NCBI GenBank assembly: GCA_964629965.1
Contig: CAZVRZ010000007.1
Coordinates: forward strand, 9,769 to 73,768
DNA from: CAZVRZ01 sp964629965
GTDB taxonomy: Bacteria > Chloroflexota > Anaerolineae > Anaerolineales > UBA4823
DNA: 64,000 bases
Direction of reading: 5' to 3'
In this document: positions 44,307-54,078 of the stretch, in pieces
Position numbering within the stretch: the stretch's first letter is position 1
Layout of the letters: every line of letters starts with the position of its first letter
Notes under the pieces: generated by a model
The model's database searches: none
What the model was told of the DNA's origin: nothing
What the model saw: the letters and a program-made list of their open reading frames with translations, nothing else
Translations under genes and position numbers: made by a program

Positions 44307-46304
44307 ATGTCTGTTCTTAGTGTTGAAAACATCGGTGTTTCTTTTGGCGCTTTCGATCTCTTTACAGGGATCTCTGTAACGGTGCCGAATGATGGCAAGA
44401 TCGGTCTGATCGGGCCAAATGGTGTTGGAAAAACCACCTTACTGCTCATCCTGGCAGGGATCAACCCGCCTACCACGGGGCATGTACACCTGGCCCGCAA
44501 CCGCCGCCTGGGCTATTTACGCCAGGAGGCCGTAGAAGCATTTGCCGATCGATCCAATACGGTTTACGATGAAATGCTTTCGGTCTTTGCCGGCCTGCGC
44601 GAGCAGCAAAAGCGCTTGCAAGAGATAGAAGCATGTATGGAGAGCGGCGGTTTTAGCGCAGAATTGCTGGAAGAATATGGTCATCTCCAGGAAGCTTTTG
44701 AGCATGCGGGCGGTTATGATTACGATCTGCGCATCCAGCAAACGCTCGATGGCTTAGGGTTGGGTAAGGGATGCTGGCGCATGCCGCTCAACCACCTTTC
44801 CGGCGGGCAAAAAACACGTGCCTTGCTGGCTCGTTTGCTGCTTGAAAAGCCCGATTTGTTGATGCTGGACGAGCCTACCAATCACCTGGATATTGAGGCG
44901 GTGGAATGGTTGGAGCAAACACTGCGCAGATGGGAAGGCGCGGTGTTGATCGTATCGCATGACCGCTATTTCCTGGATAACACGGTAGATACCATCTGGG
45001 AGATGAGCCGCTCAGGGATAGAAACATATTCGGGTAATTATTCTTCTTACCTGATTCAACGGCAAGACCGGTGGGAATACTACGAGCGCGTCTTTACCGA
45101 AGAGAAGGCGCGCCTGTTGAACGAGGTAGATTTTATCCAACGCAACTGGGTGCGCGCCAGTACCCATGCGCGCGCCTTGGGGTTGCTGCGCCGTTTAAGC
45201 CGCGATCTTGCCATTGTTGAAACCTATGGCATCATGGCTTTGCGAAATGGAAAGAAATGGTCGGAGATGGGATTAAGCGCCGATCGTCCTCTGGATGTGA
45301 TCGAAGCGATCCGCAAAGTGAATGCTATCCAGATGATGGGGCATCGCCCACACGTTATTCGGCCTCGCCTGGCGGCAGCCTCCACCAGCGGCAATATCAT
45401 CTTGCGGGCAGACCGGGCTACGGTCGGTTATCCCAAACATGCCCTCTTCACGCTGCACGATCTTGAGCTGCGCAGGGGAGAGTGTGCTGCCCTGATTGGC
45501 CCGAACGGCAGCGGTAAGACCACTTTTATCAAAACCCTCTTGGGTCAATTGGAGCCCACGCAGGGAGAGATTCGCCTGGGCGCTGGGTTGAAGATCGGCT
45601 ATTTTGCCCAGGCGCAGGAAGCACTGAATGGCGATCAATCCGTGCTCGATGAGCTGTTAAGCCATCGCAGCATGCAGCCCAACGAAGGGCGTGCTTACCT
45701 GGCTCCTTACCTGTTCCAGGGCGACGATGTGTTCAAGCCGCTCTCGGCTCTTTCTGGCGGCGAGCGCGCCCGCCTGGCTTTAGCCATCCTGGCTTTGGAA
45801 GGCAATAATTTCTTGCTGTTGGATGAGCCGACCAATCACCTGGATATACCGGCGCGCGAAGCGCTGCAGGAAGTTCTGGAAGCTTATTCCGGCACGATCT
45901 TGCTCGTTTCACACGATCGTTATTTGATCGATCGCCTGGCTACCCAGATCTGGGAGCTGCGCGATGGTAAGATGCATTTCTTTAAGGGAACCTATCGAGA
46001 ATTTATTCTGCGCGGTTTGTCGCAGCGCACTCTCAATACTGCCCCTGCCCCAGTGCGCCAAACTCTTTTGGCAAAGCCGCTGCTTAAGGGTGATAGTTTC
46101 CAGGCTCGCCAGCGGATTGAACGCCTGCAGCGAGTGGAGGAGCGTATTCGCGAGCAAGAAACTGCTATCCAACACCTGTCGCGGGAAATGCAAAAAGCCG
46201 GGCAAAGCCAATCCTTCGAGAAGGTAAATCAATTGAGTTGGAAGGTGGCCCAGGCGCAGAACACGCTGGAAGATTTGATGACTGAATGGGAACATTTAGC
46301 AGCA
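44307..46304 (+). CDS. ABC-F family ATPase (ribosome-associated; probable antibiotic resistance or translation factor)
   Basis: 666 residues from ATG 44307 (site GGAG, 7 bases). Two nucleotide-binding domains with no membrane domain: Walker A GPNGVGKTTL and GPNGSGKTTF, signatures LSGGQKTR and LSGGERAR, and Walker B LLMLDEPTNHLD and LLLDEPTNHLD. Between them lies the interdomain linker, and a C-terminal coiled coil covers about the last 80 residues. ABC-F proteins bind the ribosomal E site and dislodge drugs or rescue stalled ribosomes. The leader peptide and terminator upstream, and an exporter downstream, favour an inducible resistance function. Confidence 0.88.
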
Positions 46305-46340
46305 TAGAGAATATGGCTCCAGGCGATGTTCTGGATCACA

Positions 46341-46346
46341 TATAAT
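46341..46346 (+). promoter_or_regulatory. TATAAT overlapping the second exporter start
   Basis: TATAAT at 46341-46346 contains the first possible start ATG (46345); ATG 46357 lies 10 bases beyond it. A separate promoter and a leaderless mRNA are possible. No Shine-Dalgarno is seen before either start. Confidence 0.4.
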
Positions 46347-48132
46347 GGAAAATATTATGAAACTTTCCTTACAACATTACTGGCAGTTGCTCTCGCAGCA
46401 TATCCGTCCTCAGAAGGGCCGGTTCATTGCTTTGATGCTCCTGTTGTTTGGCTCGATCATTTTACAGCTTATCAGCCCGCAGATCGTTCGCTCCTTTATC
46501 GACTCTGCTTTGGCAGGTGAGCCGATGGAACGCTTGATGACGGTGGCGGCAGTCTTTATTGGGATCGCTATTGTGCAGCAGTTGGTTTCGGTCTCTGCCA
46601 CCTACCTGGGCGAAAGTGTAGCCTGGACAGCTACCAATGCATTACGCGCTGAACTGGCCTGGCATTGCCTCAATCTAGATATTTCATTCCACAAGCAGCA
46701 TACTCCAGGTGAACTGATCGAGCGTATCGATGGCGATGTAACCGAGTTGTCGACCTTCTTTTCGCAGTTTGTGGTCACTTTGCTGGGAAACAGTTTGTTG
46801 TTGGTGGGTATCTTGATTGCTCTGTTCATCGAGAATCGGATCGCGGGATTGGTTTTTACCGTCTTTGCAGCGGCGGCGTTCTTGCTGCTCAACAGAGTAC
46901 GGGATATTGCCCTGCCGCACCAGAAAGCCCGCCGCCAGGCAGAAGCAGATATATTTGGCTTCATCGAAGAACAACTTACCGGCACTGAAGATATCCGCTC
47001 TTCGGGCGCAGTGTATTACTCGCTGCGAGAGTTATTCCGTTTGCAGGGGAATATCCTCAAGCATGATCGTTTGGCTCATCTGAAAGGTTGGATCATCAAC
47101 AATTCCATTGGCGCTCTGTTGGCCCTGGCAAATGTGATGGTCATTGGCCTGGGATTCCTGCTTTTTACCCAAAACCGGGTAACGATTGGCACGATTTACC
47201 TCTTTATCAACTACGTGAACCTGCTCGGTCAACCGCTCTGGCAGCTCACCCGGCAAGTAGAGAGCTTTCAGACCATTGGCGCTTGCGTGGAACGCCTGGT
47301 AGAGCTGCGCAATATTCAGCCTTCGATCCAGGATATTCAGTTGAGCGGCGATATTCATCGCGAGCAGTCCGGAAAACTGGATGCCGCTGGTCCGCTCTCC
47401 TTGTCGTTCGATCGAGTTACTTTCGCTTACGACCAAGACGAACCAATCCTGCGCGACCTGTCCTTCCGCCTGGAAAAAGGTTCGATCCTGGGGGTGCTTG
47501 GTCGTACCGGTTCGGGAAAAACCACGCTGACTCGCCTGGTCTTTCGCCTTTATGACCCGGCGAATGGGCGGATTTTGTTGGAAGACCAGGATCTGCGTGC
47601 TACACCCCTGCAGACACTACGCCAAAAGGTTGCCATCGTGACCCAGGATGTGCAGCTTTTTCGCGGCACAGTGCGCGATAATTTGACTTTCTTCGATCGT
47701 TCGATCTCAGACGACCAGATTGAGACGGCTATCGAAGCGCTGCAATTGGGCGACTGGTTTCGTTCCTTACCGCAAGGGCTGGAGACAGAGCTGGCCTCTG
47801 GCGGGCTCAGTCTCTCGGCGGGCGAGGCGCAGCTCCTGGCTTTCACGCGCATTTTCTTGCGCCAACCAGGCCTGGTGATTTTGGATGAAGCTTCTTCACG
47901 CCTTGACCCTGCTACCGAGCAGCGAATCGAACGCGCCATCGACCGCTTGCTTCAAAATCGATCTGCCATCATTATCGCTCATCGATTAGGAACGGTACAT
48001 CGGGCGAAAGAAGTAATGATCTTGGAAAATGGCTGCGTGGCTGAGCATGGCTCACGTGAGGGACTGGCTCAGGACCCTGATTCCAGGTTCTACCACTTGT
48101 TAAAGACCGGCCTGGAGGAGGTATTGGTATGA
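46345..48132 (+). CDS. ABC exporter half-transporter A of the ABC-F unit
   Basis: 595 residues (591 if it starts at 46357). Membrane domain of about six helices in residues 20-310, then a nucleotide-binding domain. Walker A is GRTGSGKTT, Walker B is LVILDEASSRLD with the catalytic Glu, and the signature is degenerate (LSAGEAQ). It overlaps the next gene by 4 bp. The two subunits should form a heterodimer whose hydrolytic site combines this Walker motifs with the partner signature. Likely export of a drug or lipid. Confidence 0.87.
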   Translation: MENIMKLSLQHYWQLLSQHIRPQKGRFIALMLLLFGSIILQLISPQIVRSFIDSALAGEPMERLMTVAAVFIGIAIVQQLVSVSATYLGESVAWTATNALRAELAWHCLNLDISFHKQHTPGELIERIDGDVTELSTFFSQFVVTLLGNSLLLVGILIALFIENRIAGLVFTVFAAAAFLLLNRVRDIALPHQKARRQAEADIFGFIEEQLTGTEDIRSSGAVYYSLRELFRLQGNILKHDRLAHLKGWIINNSIGALLALANVMVIGLGFLLFTQNRVTIGTIYLFINYVNLLGQPLWQLTRQVESFQTIGACVERLVELRNIQPSIQDIQLSGDIHREQSGKLDAAGPLSLSFDRVTFAYDQDEPILRDLSFRLEKGSILGVLGRTGSGKTTLTRLVFRLYDPANGRILLEDQDLRATPLQTLRQKVAIVTQDVQLFRGTVRDNLTFFDRSISDDQIETAIEALQLGDWFRSLPQGLETELASGGLSLSAGEAQLLAFTRIFLRQPGLVILDEASSRLDPATEQRIERAIDRLLQNRSAIIIAHRLGTVHRAKEVMILENGCVAEHGSREGLAQDPDSRFYHLLKTGLEEVLV

Positions 48133-49928
48133 GGACAACCCATGCTGCTGCGGCTTCCCGCATTCCGGCGCTGCCTGCCTGGAAAGTTATCCTGGAGATG
48201 GTGCGTTTCCGTCCCTGGTACTGGCTGGTTGACCTGTTGTCGGTTACTCTGGTGCGCATTGGCTGGCAAATTGTGCCTGGCCTGGCTATCCAGGCTTTCT
48301 TTAACCTGATCACCGGGGAAGCCCAGGCGCGCCTGAATATCTGGGGGATCGTAGCGCTGCTGACGGCTGCTTTCCTTGGCCGGGCCTTGGGCGAATATGG
48401 TTTTTGCTATGCCGATGTGCCGCTTTTTTCAGAAATCGCTGTTCTCTTGCGGCGTAATTTGCTCAAGCATATCTTGCGCCGTCCAGGCGCTTCGGCGCTG
48501 CCCGATTCACCCGGCGAGGCAGTCAGTCGTTTCCGCAGCGATGTGATTGAACTGCCTCTCTTCGTCATCTGGATCAACGATATCATCATCGGTGTGGTGA
48601 TCATTGCCTTCTCGATTGGGCTGCTGGTGTCGATCTCGCTGCCGATCACTCTGCTGTCGCTCTTGCCGCTGCTGCTGATCGGTTTTATTGCCAGCGCAGC
48701 CTCCAGTAAGTTTGAAGAGTATCGCCGCGCCAGCCGGCTGGCAGGCGGCAAGGTCACCGGTTTCATCGGTGAATTTTTCGGCGCGGTGCAGGCTGTCAAG
48801 GTAGCCGCGGCCGAAAAAAATGTGATCGGTCGCTTTCACGAGTTGAATGACGAACGCCGCCGGCTCTCGCTGCGCGAACGCCTGTTCGACGAAGTGCTCG
48901 ACTCGGTCTGGCGCAATACAGCCAACCTGGGCACGGGTGTCGTTTTCATCCTGGCAGGCCAGGCTATGCGCCAGGGCGACTTTACGATTGGCGACTTCTC
49001 ATTATTCGTCTACTTGCTCCAATCTTTGAGCGACCTGACCACCTTTGCCGGCATGATCATTGCTCGTTACAAAAAGCTTGGCGTTTCGATTGAGCGCATG
49101 TACCGCCTGATGGAGGGCGCGCCCCTGGACGCGCTGGTCGAGAAGATCCCGGTGAATTTGACAGAACCTTCACCTGTGGTGGAAGCTCGCACTTTACAAC
49201 CTGCTGATCGCCTGGAGACGTTCGAGGCCCGCAGCCTATCATTCCATTATCCTGGCTCGGAGCATGGCATCCAGGATATCAACCTGCGCTTGGGCCGCGG
49301 CGAGCTGACGGTGATCACCGGGCGGGTTGGCTCGGGAAAAACAACCCTGCTGAGAGTTCTACTCGGTTTGCTGCCCATGAAGAGCGGTGAGATTGCCTGG
49401 AATGGGCAGCCTGTCTCCGACCCAGGCGCCTTTTTCATCCCACCGATCGCGGCTTACACTCCCCAGGTGCCGCGCCTGTTTTCGACCACGCTGCGCCAGA
49501 ACATCCTGTTGGGATTGGAAAGGTCCGATGAAGAGATCTTGCGTGCCGTGCGCCTGGCGGTTTTCGACCGCGACCTGAGCGAGTTTGAGAAGGGGCTTGA
49601 TACGGTGGTCGGGCCGCGTGGCGTGCGCCTTTCTGGCGGGCAGGCGCAGCGCACTGCCGCGGCGCGGATGTTGGTTCGCCGGCCGGAGTTACTTGTGTTC
49701 GATGATCTTTCGAGCGCTTTGGATGTTGAGACCGAACAGCTTTTATGGGAAGGCCTGTTTGAACAAGGCCAACAAACTTACCTGGTGGTTTCGCATCGCA
49801 AACCCGTGCTGCGCCACGCCGATCATATCATCGTGCTGAAAGATGGCCGGGTGGAGGCCGAAGGAAAGTTGCAAGATTTACTGGACACTTGCGATGAGAT
49901 GCGCCAGCTTTGGCAAAGCGAAGGGTAA
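48129..49928 (+). CDS. ABC exporter half-transporter B of the ABC-F unit
   Basis: 599 residues. Six-helix membrane domain, then Walker A GRVGSGKTT, a full signature LSGGQAQR, and Walker B LLVFDDLSSALD with Asp for the catalytic Glu. This is the complementary pattern to subunit A, confirming a heterodimer with one active ATP site. It is the last gene of the unit and converges on the metallophosphoesterase. Confidence 0.87.
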   Translation: MRTTHAAAASRIPALPAWKVILEMVRFRPWYWLVDLLSVTLVRIGWQIVPGLAIQAFFNLITGEAQARLNIWGIVALLTAAFLGRALGEYGFCYADVPLFSEIAVLLRRNLLKHILRRPGASALPDSPGEAVSRFRSDVIELPLFVIWINDIIIGVVIIAFSIGLLVSISLPITLLSLLPLLLIGFIASAASSKFEEYRRASRLAGGKVTGFIGEFFGAVQAVKVAAAEKNVIGRFHELNDERRRLSLRERLFDEVLDSVWRNTANLGTGVVFILAGQAMRQGDFTIGDFSLFVYLLQSLSDLTTFAGMIIARYKKLGVSIERMYRLMEGAPLDALVEKIPVNLTEPSPVVEARTLQPADRLETFEARSLSFHYPGSEHGIQDINLRLGRGELTVITGRVGSGKTTLLRVLLGLLPMKSGEIAWNGQPVSDPGAFFIPPIAAYTPQVPRLFSTTLRQNILLGLERSDEEILRAVRLAVFDRDLSEFEKGLDTVVGPRGVRLSGGQAQRTAAARMLVRRPELLVFDDLSSALDVETEQLLWEGLFEQGQQTYLVVSHRKPVLRHADHIIVLKDGRVEAEGKLQDLLDTCDEMRQLWQSEG

Positions 49929-49960
49929 ATGCGCTAAAACTTGGCCAGGGTTGCTCCTGC

Positions 49961-50788
49961 TCAAAACTGTGGCTCGGTGCGCCTCTCGTACTGCATGGTT
50001 TCGAGATCAACGATCACGTAGGTCAGGGGATCTTGCTGCCCAGGCTGAATGCAAACGGTTTGGCCGATATGGGCGAACCATTTGCCGCTTGTTTCGGGAG
50101 ACTCATGAATATGCCCGTGCAGCGACAGCCTGGGCTGTATCTTTCTTAGAAAATGATAAACGGCCTCAGAACCGACCTGAGGTCCGTGCCCACATTGATC
50201 TAGCCCCAGCCTGCTGGGCGGTATATGGATCACGTAGACGGCATGCTCTGGATCGTCCGGCAGAACCAGACGCTCTAACTCATTCTCGATCGTTGGCAGT
50301 GAATGGGCATAGGCCTGCCAATCGGGGATCTCCTGCCAACCCTCCGGCGTGGAGAGCAAACCGGCGCCAAACTGTTCCTGAAAAACGTAGCTCGGGGTAT
50401 CCATCCGGCAGCGATCTTTCAAACGGAATGGATAATCCGCCACCCAATTCATGCCGATGAATTCATAGGCGCCTATTTTTATTTTTCTTTGAGCCAGGTT
50501 GAATACCCGAGGATATTTTTGGCAGGTCTCATCGAAGAGAGGGTCGAAGATGATCAGGTCATCATTTCCCAAGAAACACAGGTAATCGATGCCGGCCCGG
50601 TTGAACTGCGAAAAGTGACTGGCAAGCTCGTTGGTAATGAATTCACCTTGTTTGAAGCGGTCGCCGCTTTTAGGCAGCATATCGCCGCCATTGATCACCA
50701 TGTCCACCGCGTATCGCCTGGCAGCCTGCAGCACACGCTTATACTTCCATTGGCAGCCGTGCAGATCGGTAATGAAAAGAATTTTCAT
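49961..50788 (-). CDS. Calcineurin-like metallophosphoesterase
   Basis: 275 residues with the ordered metal-binding motifs ITDLHG, INGGDM, LGNDD, the conserved His region VIHIPP, and LHGHIHES. This is a dinuclear-metal phosphoesterase acting on nucleotides, phosphoproteins or other phosphate esters in the cytoplasm. The substrate is not evident. It reads from the ATG at 50788 and is alone on its strand between the exporter and the DinB-like gene. Confidence 0.85.
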   Translation of the reverse strand: MKILFITDLHGCQWKYKRVLQAARRYAVDMVINGGDMLPKSGDRFKQGEFITNELASHFSQFNRAGIDYLCFLGNDDLIIFDPLFDETCQKYPRVFNLAQRKIKIGAYEFIGMNWVADYPFRLKDRCRMDTPSYVFQEQFGAGLLSTPEGWQEIPDWQAYAHSLPTIENELERLVLPDDPEHAVYVIHIPPSRLGLDQCGHGPQVGSEAVYHFLRKIQPRLSLHGHIHESPETSGKWFAHIGQTVCIQPGQQDPLTYVIVDLETMQYERRTEPQF

Positions 50789-50846
50789 CGCTTCCGCCTT
50801 CTACTTGCAACGCTTCCAGTTGCCCAGGCGCCTGATCCCGGCAAAG

Positions 50847-51344
50847 TTAATCGTTGCGGCTGCCGTGAAAATAAGCTCTCACCTGCCTGGCATGCACGGC
50901 TTCATCGCGCGCTTCCGCTCGCAGTAAATTCCGAATGGTTACACTTCGTCCCGTTTCTCGTTTTACTTTGCCAAGCGCCAGGTCCCTGGCAGGCAGCGAT
51001 TCAAGAAGAGAGAGCAGATTGTGGTGAGATGTTTTCAGGTCGGCCAGCAGCTGCTCAAAAGATTCACGCCTATATTGCTGAATAAGTTGCTGGTTATATG
51101 AATGCCAGTCCTTATCAGAATATTGAAAAAAGGTTGGCGGCTGATCGTTCAGGATTTCTTGAATTGCCTGCTGGTTCGTATGATCCCAGCCCACCAGGTG
51201 AGCGAGCATATCTTTGAGCGACCAGGAACCCAAATAAATCTCATCGACCCGCTCCGGTGGCACTTCCATGATCGCTTGAATTATCTCGGAACGAGATGAC
51301 GCCAGTTCGCTGATCAATTGAGCTTTTGTCGCCTCGATGGTCAT
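50847..51344 (-). CDS. DinB-like four-helix protein (ClbS/DfsB type)
   Basis: 165 residues. An early WSLKDMLAHLVGWDHTN pattern carries the metal-ligand His, and the last helix has EAVHARQVRAYF. This is the DinB superfamily fold, in the ClbS/DfsB or DUF1706 group. Members are thiol-dependent transferases, detoxifying or DNA-protecting proteins. Metal ligands seem present. The specific reaction is unknown. Confidence 0.72.
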   Translation of the reverse strand: MTIEATKAQLISELASSRSEIIQAIMEVPPERVDEIYLGSWSLKDMLAHLVGWDHTNQQAIQEILNDQPPTFFQYSDKDWHSYNQQLIQQYRRESFEQLLADLKTSHHNLLSLLESLPARDLALGKVKRETGRSVTIRNLLRAEARDEAVHARQVRAYFHGSRND

Positions 51345-51424
51345 GTTTTTTCGTTTGCCCTGTATAGGTAGTATCTCATGATGGGGCTTCGATCCGACCG
51401 GCGCACAACTACCTGGAAGCCGGT

Positions 51425-51643
51425 TTAGTCCTTTTCTTTGTGGAATTTGAACGAAACCTTGACCTTTGCCCGGTAAGTGATCACCTTTCCGCCTTCCAAT
51501 TGCATATCCAGCTCGGTCACTTCTGCAATGCGCAGATCTTCCAGGCTTGCACCGGCCGTTTCAACTGCGGCTGCGGCTGCTTTTTCCCATGATTCCGTAC
51601 TGACTCCAACCAACTCGATAATTTTATAAACACTCTCTGACAT
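51425..51643 (-). CDS. Dodecin
   Basis: 72 residues with the dodecin pattern VYKIIELVGVSTESWEKAAA and a beta strand ending TYRAKVKVSFKF. Dodecins form 12-mers that bind flavins (or CoA) and buffer free flavin. The site GGAGTC is before the start ATG at 51643. Confidence 0.92.
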   Translation of the reverse strand: MSESVYKIIELVGVSTESWEKAAAAAVETAGASLEDLRIAEVTELDMQLEGGKVITYRAKVKVSFKFHKEKD

Positions 51644-51755
51644 TTCGGACTCCTTCTTTGGTGTAAACGCATTTTTTGCTTTTAATTAGTATAGCGCAAC
51701 AGCTCCGTTAAAACCATCTCTTGAGAAAGTGATGCCGGACAGGGGTCTTCGTTGT

Positions 51756-53111
51756 CTATCCATCTCCCGGTGTCTCGCCGGCGCTGTCTAGAATCAGCAC
51801 CCAATCGGGCCCACCAAGCGGTGTGGTGAAGGCCTCGATACGGGTGTTGGCAACTACACCGATTGGGGTAGATTGGCCGCTGCGTGGATCGTACCAGGCA
51901 GCATGAGCAGGCCCGGCGAGCAGCCGCAGGTCAACCTGGACGGTTTGGTTGGCCTGGGGAATATATACGAAGGCGTACGATCCATCACCGGCGCGCGTGG
52001 CCCTGGGATGGACGGCGCGGTGTGGATTGACACGATCGGCATCGAGATCCCCAACCGCGGGTGGTGGAATCTCAGCCGGCAGCATTTCCTGGGCAGGAAC
52101 ACGGTTGAAATACGATCGCGATAGGATCAGGTTCTTCAAGTGGATCAGTTGGCCGGCTCCCTCTGCGAAGATGGCTTCATCCCAGGCAGGCATAGGAAAG
52201 TTGATCGGCTCACGCGGCAGCGCCCAGAACTGCCAGACGGAATGATTGCCATAGGTGTGGCCGCAAGCGCCTGCAAATACGCTCCGGTAAGCCTGTTTGC
52301 GCACATCGTAAGCCCGAAAGCGCCCGTAGCTGGGCTGCCAACGGCGCAGGTAGGGATCGATTGGGTGATCTTCGTAATTCGGTTCTCCATCCAACACCGG
52401 TTTGAGCGGGGTGCGCTGGTAGTCGCGGGTGATCATTTCCCAGTTGGGTGTGTCTACCATCACGTGCCCCGATTGCAGCATGTTCATTCCCAGCCAATTT
52501 GCCTCGTGCAGGCTGTTCGAAGAGGAGCCTCCACCCGTGGGATGGTAGCTGAACAGTGGTTTGCGCCCCAATCCTACCGTGATCCCATCTGCCATGGCTT
52601 GCCAGATGTTCTCGAAACCCTCTGCCGGGCGGTCACCACCCAGGATCCAGATCACGTTGGTGTCGTTTTGGTAGCGCTGGCCGAGGTATTTTCCGTAGCT
52701 GAGAGCATTTTCGGGGGTAAAGACGACCGGTCCTGCGCCCCATAGACTGCCGACAACTTTATCACCCCAGGTGGGCAGCAATCCCACATACAGGCCTTTC
52801 TCGGCTGCCAGGCGAATGACCTCATCCACGAAGCGAAAGTAAAACTCATTGGGACGGGCAGGGTCGTCTCCGGCCAGGGGAATGTGCCCATTCGCGTTGG
52901 GCGTGCGCAGGCCATCGCATTCTGCCAGGGCCACGGCCTGGATCACGTTGAAGCCCTGTTGGCGGCGAGTATCCAGGTATTTCTCGGCCTCTGCCCGGTT
53001 CAGGCGGTGGAACAGCTCCCAGGCCGTATCTCCCAGCCAGAAAAATGGTTGACCGCTTTCAGTTGCCAGGAAACGGCCGTTGGCATGCACTTGGATGCGT
53101 TCGAGAGTCAT
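51756..53111 (-). CDS. GH140-like apiosidase-type glycoside hydrolase (DUF4038)
   Basis: 451 residues from the ATG at 53111 (site AGAAAGG); a TTG at 53129 would add 6 residues. The TIM-barrel begins with GRFLATESGQPFFWLGDTAWELFHR and goes on to GFNVIQAVALAE. The likely acid/base and nucleophile lie in WILGGDRPAEGF and PVLDGEPNYED, and a C-terminal beta domain follows (from about 360). Family members remove apiose from rhamnogalacturonan II or act on related plant sugars. There is no signal peptide, so it would work on imported oligosaccharides. No transporter lies beside it. Confidence 0.8.
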   Translation of the reverse strand: MTLERIQVHANGRFLATESGQPFFWLGDTAWELFHRLNRAEAEKYLDTRRQQGFNVIQAVALAECDGLRTPNANGHIPLAGDDPARPNEFYFRFVDEVIRLAAEKGLYVGLLPTWGDKVVGSLWGAGPVVFTPENALSYGKYLGQRYQNDTNVIWILGGDRPAEGFENIWQAMADGITVGLGRKPLFSYHPTGGGSSSNSLHEANWLGMNMLQSGHVMVDTPNWEMITRDYQRTPLKPVLDGEPNYEDHPIDPYLRRWQPSYGRFRAYDVRKQAYRSVFAGACGHTYGNHSVWQFWALPREPINFPMPAWDEAIFAEGAGQLIHLKNLILSRSYFNRVPAQEMLPAEIPPPAVGDLDADRVNPHRAVHPRATRAGDGSYAFVYIPQANQTVQVDLRLLAGPAHAAWYDPRSGQSTPIGVVANTRIEAFTTPLGGPDWVLILDSAGETPGDG

Positions 53112-53328
53112 GGGCTTAACCTTTCTCAAAATATGGACTTTTTACCTGCGATGGTATGGCGAACCACTCCAAGTGTTTGGAGATTGTGGTTTGCTCATAT
53201 GGCCGGCCGGTTTTTCACATCCAGATCGGTGAATCATTTCCTGCCAATCACAATACATATATAATAACAGAGAGTAACTTGGTTGTGCAATCAGGTGTTT
53301 TTACAAAGGTTTCGGATTAGGCATCCCT

Positions 53329-54078
53329 ATGGTAAAAACCAAAATCCTCATTACGGGCGGCTGTGGAAAGATCGGCTCGTATTTTGCCCGCTTTGCCGCA
53401 GACAAATATTCCATTCAGATCGTAGACAAGACAGCCTGGGATCCGCAAAAGCTTGGCACCCTGGCAGGTGAAAGCCTGGTGGCTGATTTATATGAGCTGG
53501 AAAGCTGTCGAAAAGCCTGCCAGGGCATCGACGCGGTCGTTCACCTGGCTGCGGAGGCCTCACCCGAGGCCGATTTCGTCGGTTCGCTGTTGGACAACAA
53601 TATCCTGGCTACTTACAACATGTTCCGGGCCGCACAAGAGGCGGGCTGCCGGCGTTTTATCTATGCCAGCAGCGCTCATGTCGTCTCAGCCTACCCGGCG
53701 GATATTCAGATCAAGGCGAACATGCCCGTCAGACCCAAGAATCTGTACGGAGTTTCGAAATGTTTCGGCGAAGCGTTGGCCGCGTACTTTGCCTATAACG
53801 AAGGACTGCCCAGTATCGCCGTGCGTATTGGAGCCTATATTTTCCCCGAAGAATACGGGCAATTCTCTTTGGATGAGCTGGATGCCTTTTTGAGTCCGGA
53901 TGATCTGAACGACTTGTTGATCAAGTGCCTGGAAACCCCGAACATAACCTTTGCCATTGTTCACGCCATCTCAGACAACCGCTACAAACGCCTGGACCTT
54001 ACCGAGACTAGAGAAATCCTGGGCTACCAACCTCAGGCAGACGCCTTCGAGCTGTTTGGGATCCTTCCAGCCAAATGA
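53329..54078 (+). CDS. NAD-dependent epimerase/dehydratase (uronate-dehydrogenase-like)
   Basis: 249 residues: extended-type Rossmann start ILITGGCGKIGSYFA and the catalytic YGVSK, with Ser in IYASSAHV. The short length and order resemble uronate dehydrogenase, which oxidises galacturonate or glucuronate with NAD+. Other sugar-nucleotide epimerases or dehydratases are the alternative. The start codon lacks a clear ribosome-binding site. It overlaps the following glycosyltransferase gene by 4 bp. Confidence 0.68.
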   Translation: MVKTKILITGGCGKIGSYFARFAADKYSIQIVDKTAWDPQKLGTLAGESLVADLYELESCRKACQGIDAVVHLAAEASPEADFVGSLLDNNILATYNMFRAAQEAGCRRFIYASSAHVVSAYPADIQIKANMPVRPKNLYGVSKCFGEALAAYFAYNEGLPSIAVRIGAYIFPEEYGQFSLDELDAFLSPDDLNDLLIKCLETPNITFAIVHAISDNRYKRLDLTETREILGYQPQADAFELFGILPAK

